64,000 nt of DNA from positions 1-64,000 of the forward strand of contig NZ_KZ626840.1 in NCBI RefSeq assembly GCF_002911015.1, in the 5' to 3' direction. The notes beneath the pieces were generated by a model, which was not told the DNA's origin, did not search any database, and saw nothing but the letters and a program-made list of their open reading frames with translations. The position numbers and the translations under genes were made by a program. Source of the stretch: Streptomyces populi (GTDB taxonomy: Bacteria > Actinomycetota > Actinomycetes > Streptomycetales > Streptomycetaceae). Below are positions 43,043 through 51,873 of this stretch, one piece after another (position 1 is the stretch's first letter; every line of letters starts with the position of its first letter).

Positions 43043-44164
43043 TCAGTTCCCCGCCGACCGGCGGGTGTCGTGGGGAATCCGCATCCGCACCCGGTATCCC
43101 CCGTCCATGGCCGGTCCGGCCTCCAGGACGCCGCCCAGCATCTCGGCGCGTTCCCGCAGTCCCACCAGGCCGTGGCCCGAGCCGGGCAGCGGCAGTACGG
43201 GGCGGGTGGCGGGCGCGTTGGTGACGGTCACGCCGCAGGCGTCGGGGTCGTGCCACAGGCGTACGGCCGCGGTGGCGCCGGGTGCGTGCTTGCGGACGTT
43301 GGTGAGAGCCTCCTGGACGCAGCGGTAGACCGCGCGCTGCGCCGGGGCGCCGAGGTCCGCGGGCAGGGCTCCGGTCAGCTCGGCCTCGATGCCGCCGGCC
43401 GCGACGAGCCGGTCGAGGTCGGTGAGGGTCGGCTGTGGGGTGAGCTCCGTCGTACGACCGCCGGAGACACGCAGCAGAGCGACCATGTGGCGCAGTTCGT
43501 CGAGGGTGTCCACGCTCAGTGCCCGGATCGTGCGGGCGCCCTCCCGGGTGCCGGGGTCCTTGGCGGCGATCTGGAGCGCGCCTGCCTGCACGGCGATCAG
43601 GCTGACCTGGTGCGAGACGACGTCGTGCATCTCACGGGCCAGTTGGGCGCGTTCGCGGGCGAGGACCCTCTGGGCGTGCAGCAGCCGCTCGTGCTCGCGG
43701 GCCTCCTCGATCTCGGCGAGACGGCGGCGCAGGTCCCGGCGGGCCTGGACGAGCTGGCCCAGCAGGACGGGCGAGGCGGCGGTGGCCAGGGTGTAGAAGA
43801 AGTTGACGGCGGTCCAGGTCCGCTCCCCCGGGGAGACGTCACCCGGCGGCCAGGGCAGGACGGCGGCGAGCGCGAACAGCAGCGCGCACAGCGCCGACGG
43901 ACGACGGTCGCGAGCACGTTCGGCGAGCGTGAACAGCGCGGCGAACGGGGCGAACACGAGGTCCGAGGCGAGGGTGGCGGGGAGGGCGAGCAGAAAGACC
44001 GCGAGCGGGAAGCGGCGGCGTACGGCGAGCGCGGCACAGGCCAGGGCGGCCAGGACGACCGTGACCGGTGAGGCGCCGCCCTCGTCCCACAGCGCCACCG
44101 CGGCGTCCACGGCGGCGACCGCGACCACCAGCGCGTCCACACCCCGCGACCGCACGGTGGTCAC
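43043..44164 (-). CDS. Sensor histidine kinase, NarL/DesK type
   Basis: This 373-residue protein has four to six N-terminal membrane helices. A HisKA_3 dimerisation domain has the phosphorylated H180 in ERAQLAREMHDVVSHQVSLIAVQAGA. The ATPase domain ends 'GSGHGLVGLRERAEMLGG', with the N-box 'EALTNVRKHAP'. It starts at a GTG overlapping the stop of the response-regulator gene (GTGA). It probably senses membrane or envelope state, as DesK-like kinases do; the signal is unknown. Confidence 0.93.
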   Translation of the reverse strand: MTTVRSRGVDALVVAVAAVDAAVALWDEGGASPVTVVLAALACAALAVRRRFPLAVFLLALPATLASDLVFAPFAALFTLAERARDRRPSALCALLFALAAVLPWPPGDVSPGERTWTAVNFFYTLATAASPVLLGQLVQARRDLRRRLAEIEEAREHERLLHAQRVLARERAQLAREMHDVVSHQVSLIAVQAGALQIAAKDPGTREGARTIRALSVDTLDELRHMVALLRVSGGRTTELTPQPTLTDLDRLVAAGGIEAELTGALPADLGAPAQRAVYRCVQEALTNVRKHAPGATAAVRLWHDPDACGVTVTNAPATRPVLPLPGSGHGLVGLRERAEMLGGVLEAGPAMDGGYRVRMRIPHDTRRSAGN

Positions 44165-44820
44165 CGCTGCGTCCCCCGGTCCACGAGCAGGCCGGCCCGC
44201 TGGGCCAGCAGCGCGGCCTGCACCCTGCTGCCCACCCGCAGTTTGCCGAGGATCGCGCTGACGTGGTCCTTCACCGTGCTCGCGCTCAGGTGAACGCGGG
44301 CCCCGACCTCCCCGTTCGACAGCCCCTCCGCGACCAGGACGAGAACCTGACGCTCCCGCTCGGTGAGTCGCCCGACCCTGGCCACGCCCTCGTCCGCCTC
44401 CGGGTGCCCCCGCAGCACCGCGTGCGACGCCTTGGGCGACAGCACCACGCCGCCCGCGGCGAGCGTGCGCACCAACTGCGCCAGCTGTTCCGGCTCGGTG
44501 TCCTTCAGCAGGAAACCGGCCGCCCCGTTGCGCAGCGCTGTCAGTACGTACTCGTCGGTGTCGAACGTGGTCAGCATGGCCACCACGGGCGGCTCGGGCA
44601 GCGCCCGTACGGCACGCAGCACGGTCAGTCCGTCGACGTCCGGCATCCGGATGTCGAGCAGCAACACGTCCGGGCGCTCACGGCGCACCGCCTCGACCGC
44701 TTCCGCGCCCACCGCGGTCGCGACGACCCGGACGTCGTCGGAGGCGCCCAGGATCAGCTCGAAACCGGAACGGACGAGCGCCTCGTCGTCCACGACCACC
44801 ACACGAATCACTCGGGACAT
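44161..44820 (-). CDS. LuxR/NarL-family response regulator
   Basis: This 219-residue protein has a receiver domain with phospho-acceptor D56 (DVLLLDIRMPDVDG) and acidic pocket V-D-D-E. The C-terminal LuxR helix-turn-helix is 'LTERERQVLVLVAEGLSNGEVGARVHLSASTVKDHVSAILGKL'. It is first in the operon and coupled to the histidine kinase by overlap. A likely target is the serine-hydrolase gene that follows the kinase. Confidence 0.95.
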   Translation of the reverse strand: MSRVIRVVVVDDEALVRSGFELILGASDDVRVVATAVGAEAVEAVRRERPDVLLLDIRMPDVDGLTVLRAVRALPEPPVVAMLTTFDTDEYVLTALRNGAAGFLLKDTEPEQLAQLVRTLAAGGVVLSPKASHAVLRGHPEADEGVARVGRLTERERQVLVLVAEGLSNGEVGARVHLSASTVKDHVSAILGKLRVGSRVQAALLAQRAGLLVDRGTQR

Positions 44821-44878
44821 CCACCGAGGCTACGCCGCCGCGCCCGGAGCCCGGCGACACAGCGGCCGGTCGGCAGGA

Positions 44879-44904
44879 CGACCCCCGCCGACCGGCGGGG
44901 GTCG
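44879..44904 (-). terminator. Hairpin terminator after the PIG-L gene
   Basis: CGACCCCCGCC and its complement form a perfect 11-bp stem with a GACC loop. It lies between the PIG-L stop and the response-regulator start, so it separates the two leftward units. Confidence 0.75.
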
Positions 44905-45000
44905 GGCCCACCGGGGTACGCGTTGCGCTCGCCGAGGCGGACGGGTGAGCGACGCGTCCCGCTCTCCTCCGAGGTTCCCGGGAACCGGCGGGGCGGAGAG

Positions 45001-45924
45001 TCAGTTCCCCCGGCCGGGCTTGTAGTTGGACGGCAGCGCGTACACGAACTCCCTCGGGTCGTTGTACGCCTCCTCCAGCATGGTGGGCACGCTGTGGTAC
45101 CCGGTGGTGTAGAGGTTCCGGTTCGGGTCCCAGGTGTTGTACGCGAGGATCGCGGCCCGCTTCTTCGCCATGTGCGAGGACGGGATGTTGAGCACGTAGT
45201 CCGCACCGCGGTTGCGCTGGTCGCGGCTGAACGCCTCGTACGTGTAGATGTGGTTGAAGCGGACGTCCTTCAGCTCGCCGTTCTTCATCAGCCAGTACGC
45301 GGCGTCGCTGCACGCCTTGTGCGTGGCGTTCGTGGGCTTCGTCGGGTCGGTCGTGTCGAGCCACCCCGCGGTGAACTTGTGCGAAGCGCCGGGGTACTGC
45401 TGGGCGAGCGTCCGCACCTTGCCCATGATCGCCTGGACGAAGGTGTTGTACTCGCTGTCGGTGCCGTAGGCGTTGTCGGAGAGCTTGAAGTTGATGACCT
45501 TGTCGACGCCGATGGCCTTGGCGGACAGATTGAACTCGGACGTGCGGGCCGAGACCACCTCGGGCGTCGGCCACGTCTCCTGCCACCCCAGATCGTGGCG
45601 GTGGCCAGGGGCCGAGCACTTGTCGCCCAGGAAACACGGAGTCTCGTTGAGGTGCTGCGCGATGCCGCCGTTCTCGCCCTTGGACACGAGCACCAGGTAG
45701 ACCGGTCGTCCCGCGGCCTTGTGCTCCAGGATGGAGCCGGCCATCCCGATCGCCTCGTCGTCCTGGTGCGGCGAGTAGAAGATCGCGGGCGCTGCCGCCG
45801 CCGCGGCGCTCGCGGCGCCCAGGGACCCTTGGAACGCGACGCCCGCGGCCGTCAGGCCGGCCGCGGCCAGTACCGACCTCCGGGAGGGGCCGGTGGGGAC
45901 GGCATCATGGCGGGGGACGGTCAT
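45001..45924 (-). CDS. Tat-exported PIG-L family deacetylase
   Basis: This 307-residue protein begins with a twin-arginine signal (SRRSVLAAAGLTAAG) and an Ala-rich cleavage zone at about 36-46. The zinc site of LmbE/PIG-L enzymes follows at once: S-P-H53-Q-D-D-E57. The later 'FNHIYTYEAFSRDQ' segment supplies the other His. The family deacetylates GlcNAc-type sugars (mycothiol, teicoplanin, GPI precursors). The exported location suggests action on wall or extracellular amino sugars. GAGGAG precedes ATG 45924. Three 11-bp-spaced repeats lie about 100 bases upstream. Confidence 0.9.
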   Translation of the reverse strand: MTVPRHDAVPTGPSRRSVLAAAGLTAAGVAFQGSLGAASAAAAAAPAIFYSPHQDDEAIGMAGSILEHKAAGRPVYLVLVSKGENGGIAQHLNETPCFLGDKCSAPGHRHDLGWQETWPTPEVVSARTSEFNLSAKAIGVDKVINFKLSDNAYGTDSEYNTFVQAIMGKVRTLAQQYPGASHKFTAGWLDTTDPTKPTNATHKACSDAAYWLMKNGELKDVRFNHIYTYEAFSRDQRNRGADYVLNIPSSHMAKKRAAILAYNTWDPNRNLYTTGYHSVPTMLEEAYNDPREFVYALPSNYKPGRGN

Positions 45925-46025
45925 GTGGCGACTCCTCGTTTCGTCGTACGGAGCACCCGCCCCGGTCACATGCGGAAGGCAGGGCGGGCGCAACTGCTGT
46001 ATGTGTCATCACGGTCGCAGGAGCC

Positions 46026-46056
46026 GCTTACGTCCTGCTCACGTCTCGCTGACGTC
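46026..46056. promoter_or_regulatory. Three direct repeats of GCTNACGTC with 11-bp period
   Basis: GCTTACGTC (46026), GCTCACGTC (46037) and GCTGACGTC (46048) are phased by exactly one helical turn. This pattern is typical of tandem-binding OmpR/PhoP-type or SARP-type activators. They lie 102 bases upstream of the PIG-L start and 257 bases upstream of the macro-UDG-ART start. The region 45925-46312 has no gene. Confidence 0.6.
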
Positions 46057-46312
46057 ACGTCGGCACGTTTCGCGCCGCTCGTGCGGCGGATCCGCTGCCG
46101 ACGGGTGTGTCCGCCAGGCCCGGTGGATCAGGTGACGGCGTACCCCGATCGGCGGGTGCGCCGCCGGTGGGACACGGGCGTGTGCGGCCACCGGCCGCGC
46201 GGGTTCACCGGAGCGTGACGGCAGGTCACCGATCCCTTGTCGGGGCCGCGTTGTCAGTGGTGGGAGATACGTTCGAGGTCTTGGAACCGCTGTTGCACGA
46301 CAGGAGTGGACG

Positions 46313-48730
46313 ATGACCGAGAGCAGTGTGCTGCCCGCGCTCAGGGTGGTGCTGACGGACGTCAACGAGCGTGTGGTGGAGGCGTGGCGCGCCGCGTTCG
46401 CCGACACCCCCGGCATCGAGATCCGCAAGGGCTCGATCCTCGACGAGGACGTCGACGCCTGGGTCACCCCCACGAACTCCCGGGGCCGGATGGACGGCGG
46501 GGTCGACGCCGTCATCAAGCGGTACCTGGGGTCCGGCATCCAGGTGCGCGTCCAGCGGGCGATCCGTGACCGGTTCGCCGGCCCCATGCCGGTGGGCAGC
46601 GCGGTCTGCGTCCCGTCCGGCGCGACCGTCCCCCGGTACCTGATATCGACGCCGACGATGGTGCGGTCCTCGCAGAACGTGAGCGCCACGCTGAACGTGG
46701 CGCTGGCGTGCGCGGCCGCTTTCCAGGCCGTCCACCGGCAGAACCGGAAGAAGCCGGGCAGCATCCGGTCCGTGGCGCTGGTCGGCTTGGGGGCGCAGAC
46801 CGGCCAGGTGCCGGCCCGGGTGTGCGCCAATCTGATGTGGACCGGCTACACGCTCTTCCAGGACCACTGGTTCGAGGACGACGACGAGCTGCGCTCCACG
46901 ATCGTCTCCCAGCTCCACGGGATCGAGAGCGCGCCCGCCGACCAGCGGGTGCGTATCGTGCCGCCGACGACCGTCACGCCCGTCACCCCCGTATCGGCAT
47001 CGGCATCGGCGCCAACGCCTGGAACTGCCGCTCCCGTTCCTTCCCCTCCTTCTGCCACCACGAGCGAAAGCGCCTCCGCCATGACCGGATCGACGACCGG
47101 CGTCCCCGCTCCGGGCCAGCCGTCGCAGTCCCAGCCCGATGCGAACGACCCCCTGGCCCTGACCGAGCTCTTCGACGGCGGCGGGGAGGCCTGGCTCCCG
47201 CTGCTGAAGCCGGTCATCGAGGCGCAGCCGGACGCCGCGCGGTTCATCGGCAAGGGCCGCAGCCACGAGGTGGTCCCGGTCCGCGAGCTGACGTTCCAGG
47301 CGCTCAAGCCGAACCCGCCGCACAAGTGGAAGGTCGTGGTCTTCGGCCAGAACCCGTATCCGCGGCCGGAGAGCGCCACCGGCATAGCCATGTTCGACAA
47401 CACCTTCAGCGACTGGAAGGACAGCCAGTTCGGCCGGGTCGTCAGCATCCGGTGCCTCATCAAGGCGGCGGCGATGTGGAAGTACGGCATCGTCAAGAAG
47501 ACCCCGATCGCCGACGTGCGGGCGCTGCTGAAGGAGCGGGACACGGTCCAGCCGCCGGAGTGGTTCCAGGCGATGCTGACGCAGGGCGTGCTCCTGCTGA
47601 ACGCGTCGCTGACCGCGAGCGGTGACGGGGCGATGGGCGCCGACCAGCACACGGCGTTCTGGCGGCCGGTCGCCGAGCGGATCGTCGAGGAGATCCTCAA
47701 GGCCAAGCAGGACGCGGCCGAGGAGGACCGCGGGGTCGTGTTCGCGTGGTGGGGGGCGCACGCCCGCAGTCTGAAGCGGGTCGTCCTGCGGCTCCAGCAG
47801 AAGTACCCGGACGTCGAGGTCCGTCACCTCGACCACGCGAACCCGGCGGCACAGGGCGACATCTTCTGCGAGGGCGACCACTTCGCCCAGGTCAACGACG
47901 CTCTGGCCTCGCTGGGTGCCGACGGAATCGACTGGCTGCCGAGCAAGGGGTGGAACGAGACGGCGGTCGGCGCGGGCGGTGCGGACGGGGGTGTCGCGGC
48001 GCGCATGGGCGCTTTCATCGAGTCGACCATGAACCTGCACCAGCTGTACCTGGAGCGCCTCACCAGCGTCAAGGACGAGGGCCTGGTACTGCCCGCGATC
48101 ACCGGTGTCTTCGACACGCCGCTGATGGACTTCCAGGACGCCGTCGCCCCGGTCTCCACCGCGCTGTCCGGGCTCTCCGGGCACATCCGGCGCTCCCACG
48201 ACTTCGGCAAGCAGCGTGCGGACCAGGTGGCCGGCGGTGGCCTGCCCGCCGACGCGATCGCCGCGCTCCACCTCTACACCTGTGAGTCGGCCTTCTACCG
48301 CGAGATCAACAGCGTTCTGCGCTCCCCCGACCGCACCAGGGTCACGCCCTACCTGCCGTACCTGCGGCTGCTGTTCTCGGCGGTCTCGAAGCTGCCGGCC
48401 TACACGCAGCCGCTGTGGCGCGGGGTGTCGCTGGACCTTCGGGCGCAGTACCCGGTGGGCCGGACGGTGACCTGGTGGGGCGTCTCCTCGTGCACCTCCG
48501 AGCTGAAGGTGGCCAGGGCGTTCCTGGGCAGTCGCGGCAAGCGGACCCTCTTCGAGGTGACGCCTGCCCGGGCGGTCGGGATCAAGAGCTTCTCCGCCTT
48601 CACCGGCGAGGAGGAGTACATCCTCACACCGGGTACCCAGCTCAAGGTGACGGAGGTCAAGAGCGAGCCCCGCGGGCTGTGCACGGTCCGGCTGAGCGAG
48701 GTCACGGACACCGCTCCCGTGGTGTCCTGA
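46313..48730 (+). CDS. Macro domain - uracil-DNA-glycosylase-like - ADP-ribosyltransferase fusion
   Basis: This 805-residue protein carries three enzyme-type domains. Residues 34-190 are a macro domain: 'GSILDEDVDAWVTPTNSRGRMDGGVDAVI' and phosphate loop 'LVGLGAQTGQVP'. A Ser/Pro/Thr linker spans about 215-278. Residues 285-545 follow family-1 uracil-DNA glycosylase: GQNPY at 345-349 (usually GQDPY), 'GVLLLNASLT' with N430, and 'LDHANPAAQGD' where HPSPLS is expected (H508). Residues 648-785 resemble arginine-type ADP-ribosyltransferases: R703 (LWRGV), S-S-C-T-S at 725-729, and E766-x-E768. ADP-ribosyl writing and reading or erasing joined to base recognition in DNA suggests a DNA-damage or anti-phage role. 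This is inferred; no characterised protein with this set is known to me. Confidence 0.85.
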   Translation: MTESSVLPALRVVLTDVNERVVEAWRAAFADTPGIEIRKGSILDEDVDAWVTPTNSRGRMDGGVDAVIKRYLGSGIQVRVQRAIRDRFAGPMPVGSAVCVPSGATVPRYLISTPTMVRSSQNVSATLNVALACAAAFQAVHRQNRKKPGSIRSVALVGLGAQTGQVPARVCANLMWTGYTLFQDHWFEDDDELRSTIVSQLHGIESAPADQRVRIVPPTTVTPVTPVSASASAPTPGTAAPVPSPPSATTSESASAMTGSTTGVPAPGQPSQSQPDANDPLALTELFDGGGEAWLPLLKPVIEAQPDAARFIGKGRSHEVVPVRELTFQALKPNPPHKWKVVVFGQNPYPRPESATGIAMFDNTFSDWKDSQFGRVVSIRCLIKAAAMWKYGIVKKTPIADVRALLKERDTVQPPEWFQAMLTQGVLLLNASLTASGDGAMGADQHTAFWRPVAERIVEEILKAKQDAAEEDRGVVFAWWGAHARSLKRVVLRLQQKYPDVEVRHLDHANPAAQGDIFCEGDHFAQVNDALASLGADGIDWLPSKGWNETAVGAGGADGGVAARMGAFIESTMNLHQLYLERLTSVKDEGLVLPAITGVFDTPLMDFQDAVAPVSTALSGLSGHIRRSHDFGKQRADQVAGGGLPADAIAALHLYTCESAFYREINSVLRSPDRTRVTPYLPYLRLLFSAVSKLPAYTQPLWRGVSLDLRAQYPVGRTVTWWGVSSCTSELKVARAFLGSRGKRTLFEVTPARAVGIKSFSAFTGEEEYILTPGTQLKVTEVKSEPRGLCTVRLSEVTDTAPVVS

Positions 48731-48839
48731 TCCGTCCCCGTTCCACGATGGCCACGGTCGTGGTCGCCGGAGCGGGCACCTCGAAGCGGAGGGCGCAAAC
48801 CTGCGCTCGGCGTGTGAACGTGGTGAGAGGCTGGCGGGT

Positions 48840-51134
48840 ATGAGCGAGGAACTGACGGAGCGGCTGCGACAGTTACGTGACCTGACCGGGCTGAGCTTGC
48901 GTGAGCTGGCCCGTGAGGTCCGGGGCAGCAGTTCTTCGCTGTCGCGGTACTTCTCCGGGCAGACCGTTCCCCCGTGGCCCGTGGTGGTCGCGCTGTGCAG
49001 GACGGCCGGCCGTGACCCCAGGCCGTTGCGCGACGTGTGGGAGCGGGCCCGGTGCGAGCTCCGGCCCGCTCCCGCTGCCACTTCGCCGGCGCGCAACGAT
49101 CTGCCGCACGATGTCACCGCCTTCGTAGGGCGCCGTCAGGAGCTGGATGAACTCCTCGCTGCCGCGCGGGAGGCGTCGCCGGTGGCGATCGACGGCATGG
49201 GCGGAGTGGGTAAGACCGCGCTGGCTGTTCGCGCCGCGCATCGGCTGACCGCCGATTTCCCCGGCGGGCAGCACTGTCTGGATCTGCACGGCTTCACTCC
49301 GGGCCGGGAACCGCTCGCCCCCGCAGAGGCGCTGCGTGTGCTGCTGTCATCGCTCGGGCTGCCGCCCGGCCGGATTCCTGAGGACGCGACCGAGCGAGCC
49401 GCCCTGTGGCGGTCCGAACTCGCCACCCGTCGCGCGATCGTTGTGCTGGACAACGCTGCCGACGCCGGTCAGGTACGTGATCTGCTTCCCGGCGCGGGCG
49501 ACAGCTTCGCCGTGATCACCAGCCGCCGCAGGATGGTGGAGCTGGACGGCGTCCGGCCGATCTCGCTGGATGTCCTCGCGCCCGAGGACGCAGCGCGGCT
49601 GTTCGTCACATCTGTCGGAGGTGACCGGTCCGGCGACGTCGACGAGGTGCTGCGGCGTTGTGGAAACCTCCCGCTGGCGATCCGGGTCGCCGCCGCCCGT
49701 CTGCGGCACCGGCCGGCCTGGACCCTCGGCACCCTCGTCGAACGGCTCCGCGAGGACGGGCCCGCCGTCTCGGACGTCTTCGAGATGTCGCTGCGCCAGC
49801 TGGACGCCGCCCAGCGGCGGATGTTCCGGCTGCTCGGCCTGGTGCCGGGCGACGACATCGACGCCTACGGCGCGGCCGCCCTGGCCGGGATTCCGCTGGG
49901 CAACGCCCGATCGCTGCTGGAGGACCTGGTCGACGTCCATCTGCTCCAGGAACCGGCCGCCGGCCGCTTCCGGATGCACGACCTGCTGCGGCAGGCCGCC
50001 CGCACGGACGCCGCCGGGAGCGAGGACGCACACGACCCGACACCGGCGATCGCCCGGCTGGGTGACTACTACTTGAGCGGCATGCTGGCGGTGAAGGAGC
50101 TGACCGAGGTCCTCGTCCCGCTGCCGGTCATCGTCTCGCAGCCGCCTCCCGCGCTCCCCGGTTTCTCCGGCTACGGCCAAGCCGTCGACTGGACGGACAC
50201 CGAGTGGGCCAACCTCACCGCGACGTTCTCACGTGCCGTGGAGCTGCGGCTCGACGCGCCGGCGGTCGGTCTCGCGCAGCTCGCCACGATCTCCAACGCG
50301 CGCCGCGGTGGTGTGGCGGAGCAGCGTCGCGGACTTGAGCTCACCTTGCCCGCCGCCGAACGGCTCGGTGAGTGGCGCATGCTCGCCTCGCACCAGTACC
50401 TGCTGGGCGTCACGCTCATGCGCTCCGGCCGACTGGAGAAGGCCGCCACGGCACTCCGGTCGGCTCAAGTCCTGATGGCCGAAGCGGGGGACCTCATGGG
50501 CGAGGTCCTGGCCCTCCACCAGCTGGCAGAGAGCCGGGTGTACGCCGGTGACGCCGAGAGCGCGGTCGAACTCCTGCACCGGGCAGCCGCGTTGCTGCCG
50601 TCCCACGAGGCCGCTCTTCGAGCCCGGGTGTGCGGTGGTCTCGGTCAGGCCCTGGTGCAGTTGGGGAGGTTCGACGAGGCCCGGGAGGCTGTCTCACATG
50701 TGTTCGGGGCCGCGCGCGGGCTGGACCCGCAGACCGAACGCATGTGCCTGGACGTGTTCGGCTGGGCGGCGCTCGGCCAGGGCGACGCCGAGGCGGCCCT
50801 GGACTTCGCCGAACGGTCCGCCGGGACCAGCCGGACGACCGGTCATGCGGTGTTCGAGGCGATGAGCCTGACGGACGCCGCCATCGCCCTGCGCCATCTC
50901 GGCCGCGCCGAGGAGGCGGCCACCGGGCACGCCGAGGCGGTACGGATCCTCGAGCGGGTCGGTGAGCCGCACTGGAAGGCACGGAGTCTCCTCGCATATG
51001 CGGAGGCCTGTCTGGCCACGGGTGACAAGGACACCGCCGCCCGGCACTTCGGTGCGGCCCTGGAGCTGGCGACCGCACTTGCTCTCGACCACCTCGCGCC
51101 GAAGGCCCGTTCGGGTCTGGCCCAGGCGTCCTGA
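48840..51134 (+). CDS. STAND regulator: HTH, NB-ARC ATPase and TPR repeats
   Basis: This 764-residue protein has an N-terminal XRE-type helix-turn-helix (1-60: 'LRQLRDLTGLSLRELAREVRGSSSSLSRYFSG'). The NB-ARC domain spans about 90-400, with Walker A at 119-126 (GMGGVGKT), Walker B 'AIVVLDNA' and the GLPLA-like 'GNLPLAIRVAAARL'. The C-terminal half (about 460-760) is TPR repeats. It resembles AfsR-like regulators without the SARP domain. It starts 109 bases after the macro-UDG-ART gene on the same strand. STAND proteins act as ligand-triggered switches in both regulation and phage sensing; which applies here is open. Confidence 0.9.
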   Translation: MSEELTERLRQLRDLTGLSLRELAREVRGSSSSLSRYFSGQTVPPWPVVVALCRTAGRDPRPLRDVWERARCELRPAPAATSPARNDLPHDVTAFVGRRQELDELLAAAREASPVAIDGMGGVGKTALAVRAAHRLTADFPGGQHCLDLHGFTPGREPLAPAEALRVLLSSLGLPPGRIPEDATERAALWRSELATRRAIVVLDNAADAGQVRDLLPGAGDSFAVITSRRRMVELDGVRPISLDVLAPEDAARLFVTSVGGDRSGDVDEVLRRCGNLPLAIRVAAARLRHRPAWTLGTLVERLREDGPAVSDVFEMSLRQLDAAQRRMFRLLGLVPGDDIDAYGAAALAGIPLGNARSLLEDLVDVHLLQEPAAGRFRMHDLLRQAARTDAAGSEDAHDPTPAIARLGDYYLSGMLAVKELTEVLVPLPVIVSQPPPALPGFSGYGQAVDWTDTEWANLTATFSRAVELRLDAPAVGLAQLATISNARRGGVAEQRRGLELTLPAAERLGEWRMLASHQYLLGVTLMRSGRLEKAATALRSAQVLMAEAGDLMGEVLALHQLAESRVYAGDAESAVELLHRAAALLPSHEAALRARVCGGLGQALVQLGRFDEAREAVSHVFGAARGLDPQTERMCLDVFGWAALGQGDAEAALDFAERSAGTSRTTGHAVFEAMSLTDAAIALRHLGRAEEAATGHAEAVRILERVGEPHWKARSLLAYAEACLATGDKDTAARHFGAALELATALALDHLAPKARSGLAQAS

Positions 51135-51153
51135 GTCCGTCCCGGGAGCGGTA

Positions 51154-51183
51154 CGGGTGTCCCGTCCCGTCCCGGGACACCCG
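51154..51183 (+). terminator. Terminator after the STAND gene
   Basis: CGGGTGTCCCG and its exact complement (11 bp) flank an eight-base loop, 20 bases after the stop. It closes the macro-UDG-ART/STAND unit. Confidence 0.8.
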
Positions 51184-51301
51184 CGCACCGGCCGCGTTCC
51201 GGGGAACAGCACAGGTCAGCCGGACATCGGCCGGGCTCCCCGTGTCCCGTGAGGGGATCGCCGGTTGCCCGGGACCGGCCACCACGGTCAGCCTCTGCAC
51301 C

Positions 51302-51784
51302 ATGCACACGACGCCCACGCTGCTCACCGAACTGGACGCGCTGCCCGCTCGCTGGGTGGTGCACGGGACGGTCGCCGCACCCGTCGAAGCGGTTGCCGCG
51401 CTTCTGCTCGCCGTCGCCGAGGGACGGGTGGGCGACGACAACCTGCTGCTCCTGGCCCGTGCCTCGACGGCACGCCGGGGGGCGATGACAGTGGTGGCCG
51501 GGGCCGGCAAGGACGTCTGCCGCGCCACATGCGCCGGGGCGGTGGAGCCGGTGGAGATCCAGGTGGACCGGGTCGGCGCCCGGGTGGCGGTGCGGAGCTG
51601 GTACGCCGGCGTGCACACCGCCACGGCCGGCCCCGCGGGCACCCGGGTGACTCATCGCGTCCACCGGGTCCACCCCGAGCATCCGGGATTCACGGCCGGG
51701 ATCGCCGAGATCGGTCTGCGCGCACGCATGACGCGTGACCTTCGGCAGGTACTGGCCGTGATCGCCGACCGGCTCGGCTGCTGA
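51302..51784 (+). CDS. Hypothetical protein, possibly SRPBCC-like
   Basis: This 160-residue soluble protein begins MHTTPTLLTELDALPARWVVHGTVAAPVEAVAALLLAVAEG and continues with alternating beta segments ('PVEIQVDRVGARVAVRSWYAG'). A terminal helix (LRARMTRDLRQVLAVIADRL) follows. The shape and length suggest a SRPBCC/START-like ligand-binding fold, but no signature is decisive. It is followed 89 bases later by an alpha/beta hydrolase. Confidence 0.6.
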   Translation: MHTTPTLLTELDALPARWVVHGTVAAPVEAVAALLLAVAEGRVGDDNLLLLARASTARRGAMTVVAGAGKDVCRATCAGAVEPVEIQVDRVGARVAVRSWYAGVHTATAGPAGTRVTHRVHRVHPEHPGFTAGIAEIGLRARMTRDLRQVLAVIADRLGC

Positions 51785-51873
51785 CCCTCCGTCCGCCCGG
51801 CCGAAGGAACGCACCAGCGGCCGTACAGACCCCGAACAGCACTCCGCACACCTCACACGAACGGTGGAACACC

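Noticed and set aside
48840..51134. SARP (AfsR-type) activator
   Set aside because: The N-terminus is an XRE-type HTH, not the OmpR-like winged helix plus BTAD of SARPs; only the NB-ARC/TPR part resembles AfsR.
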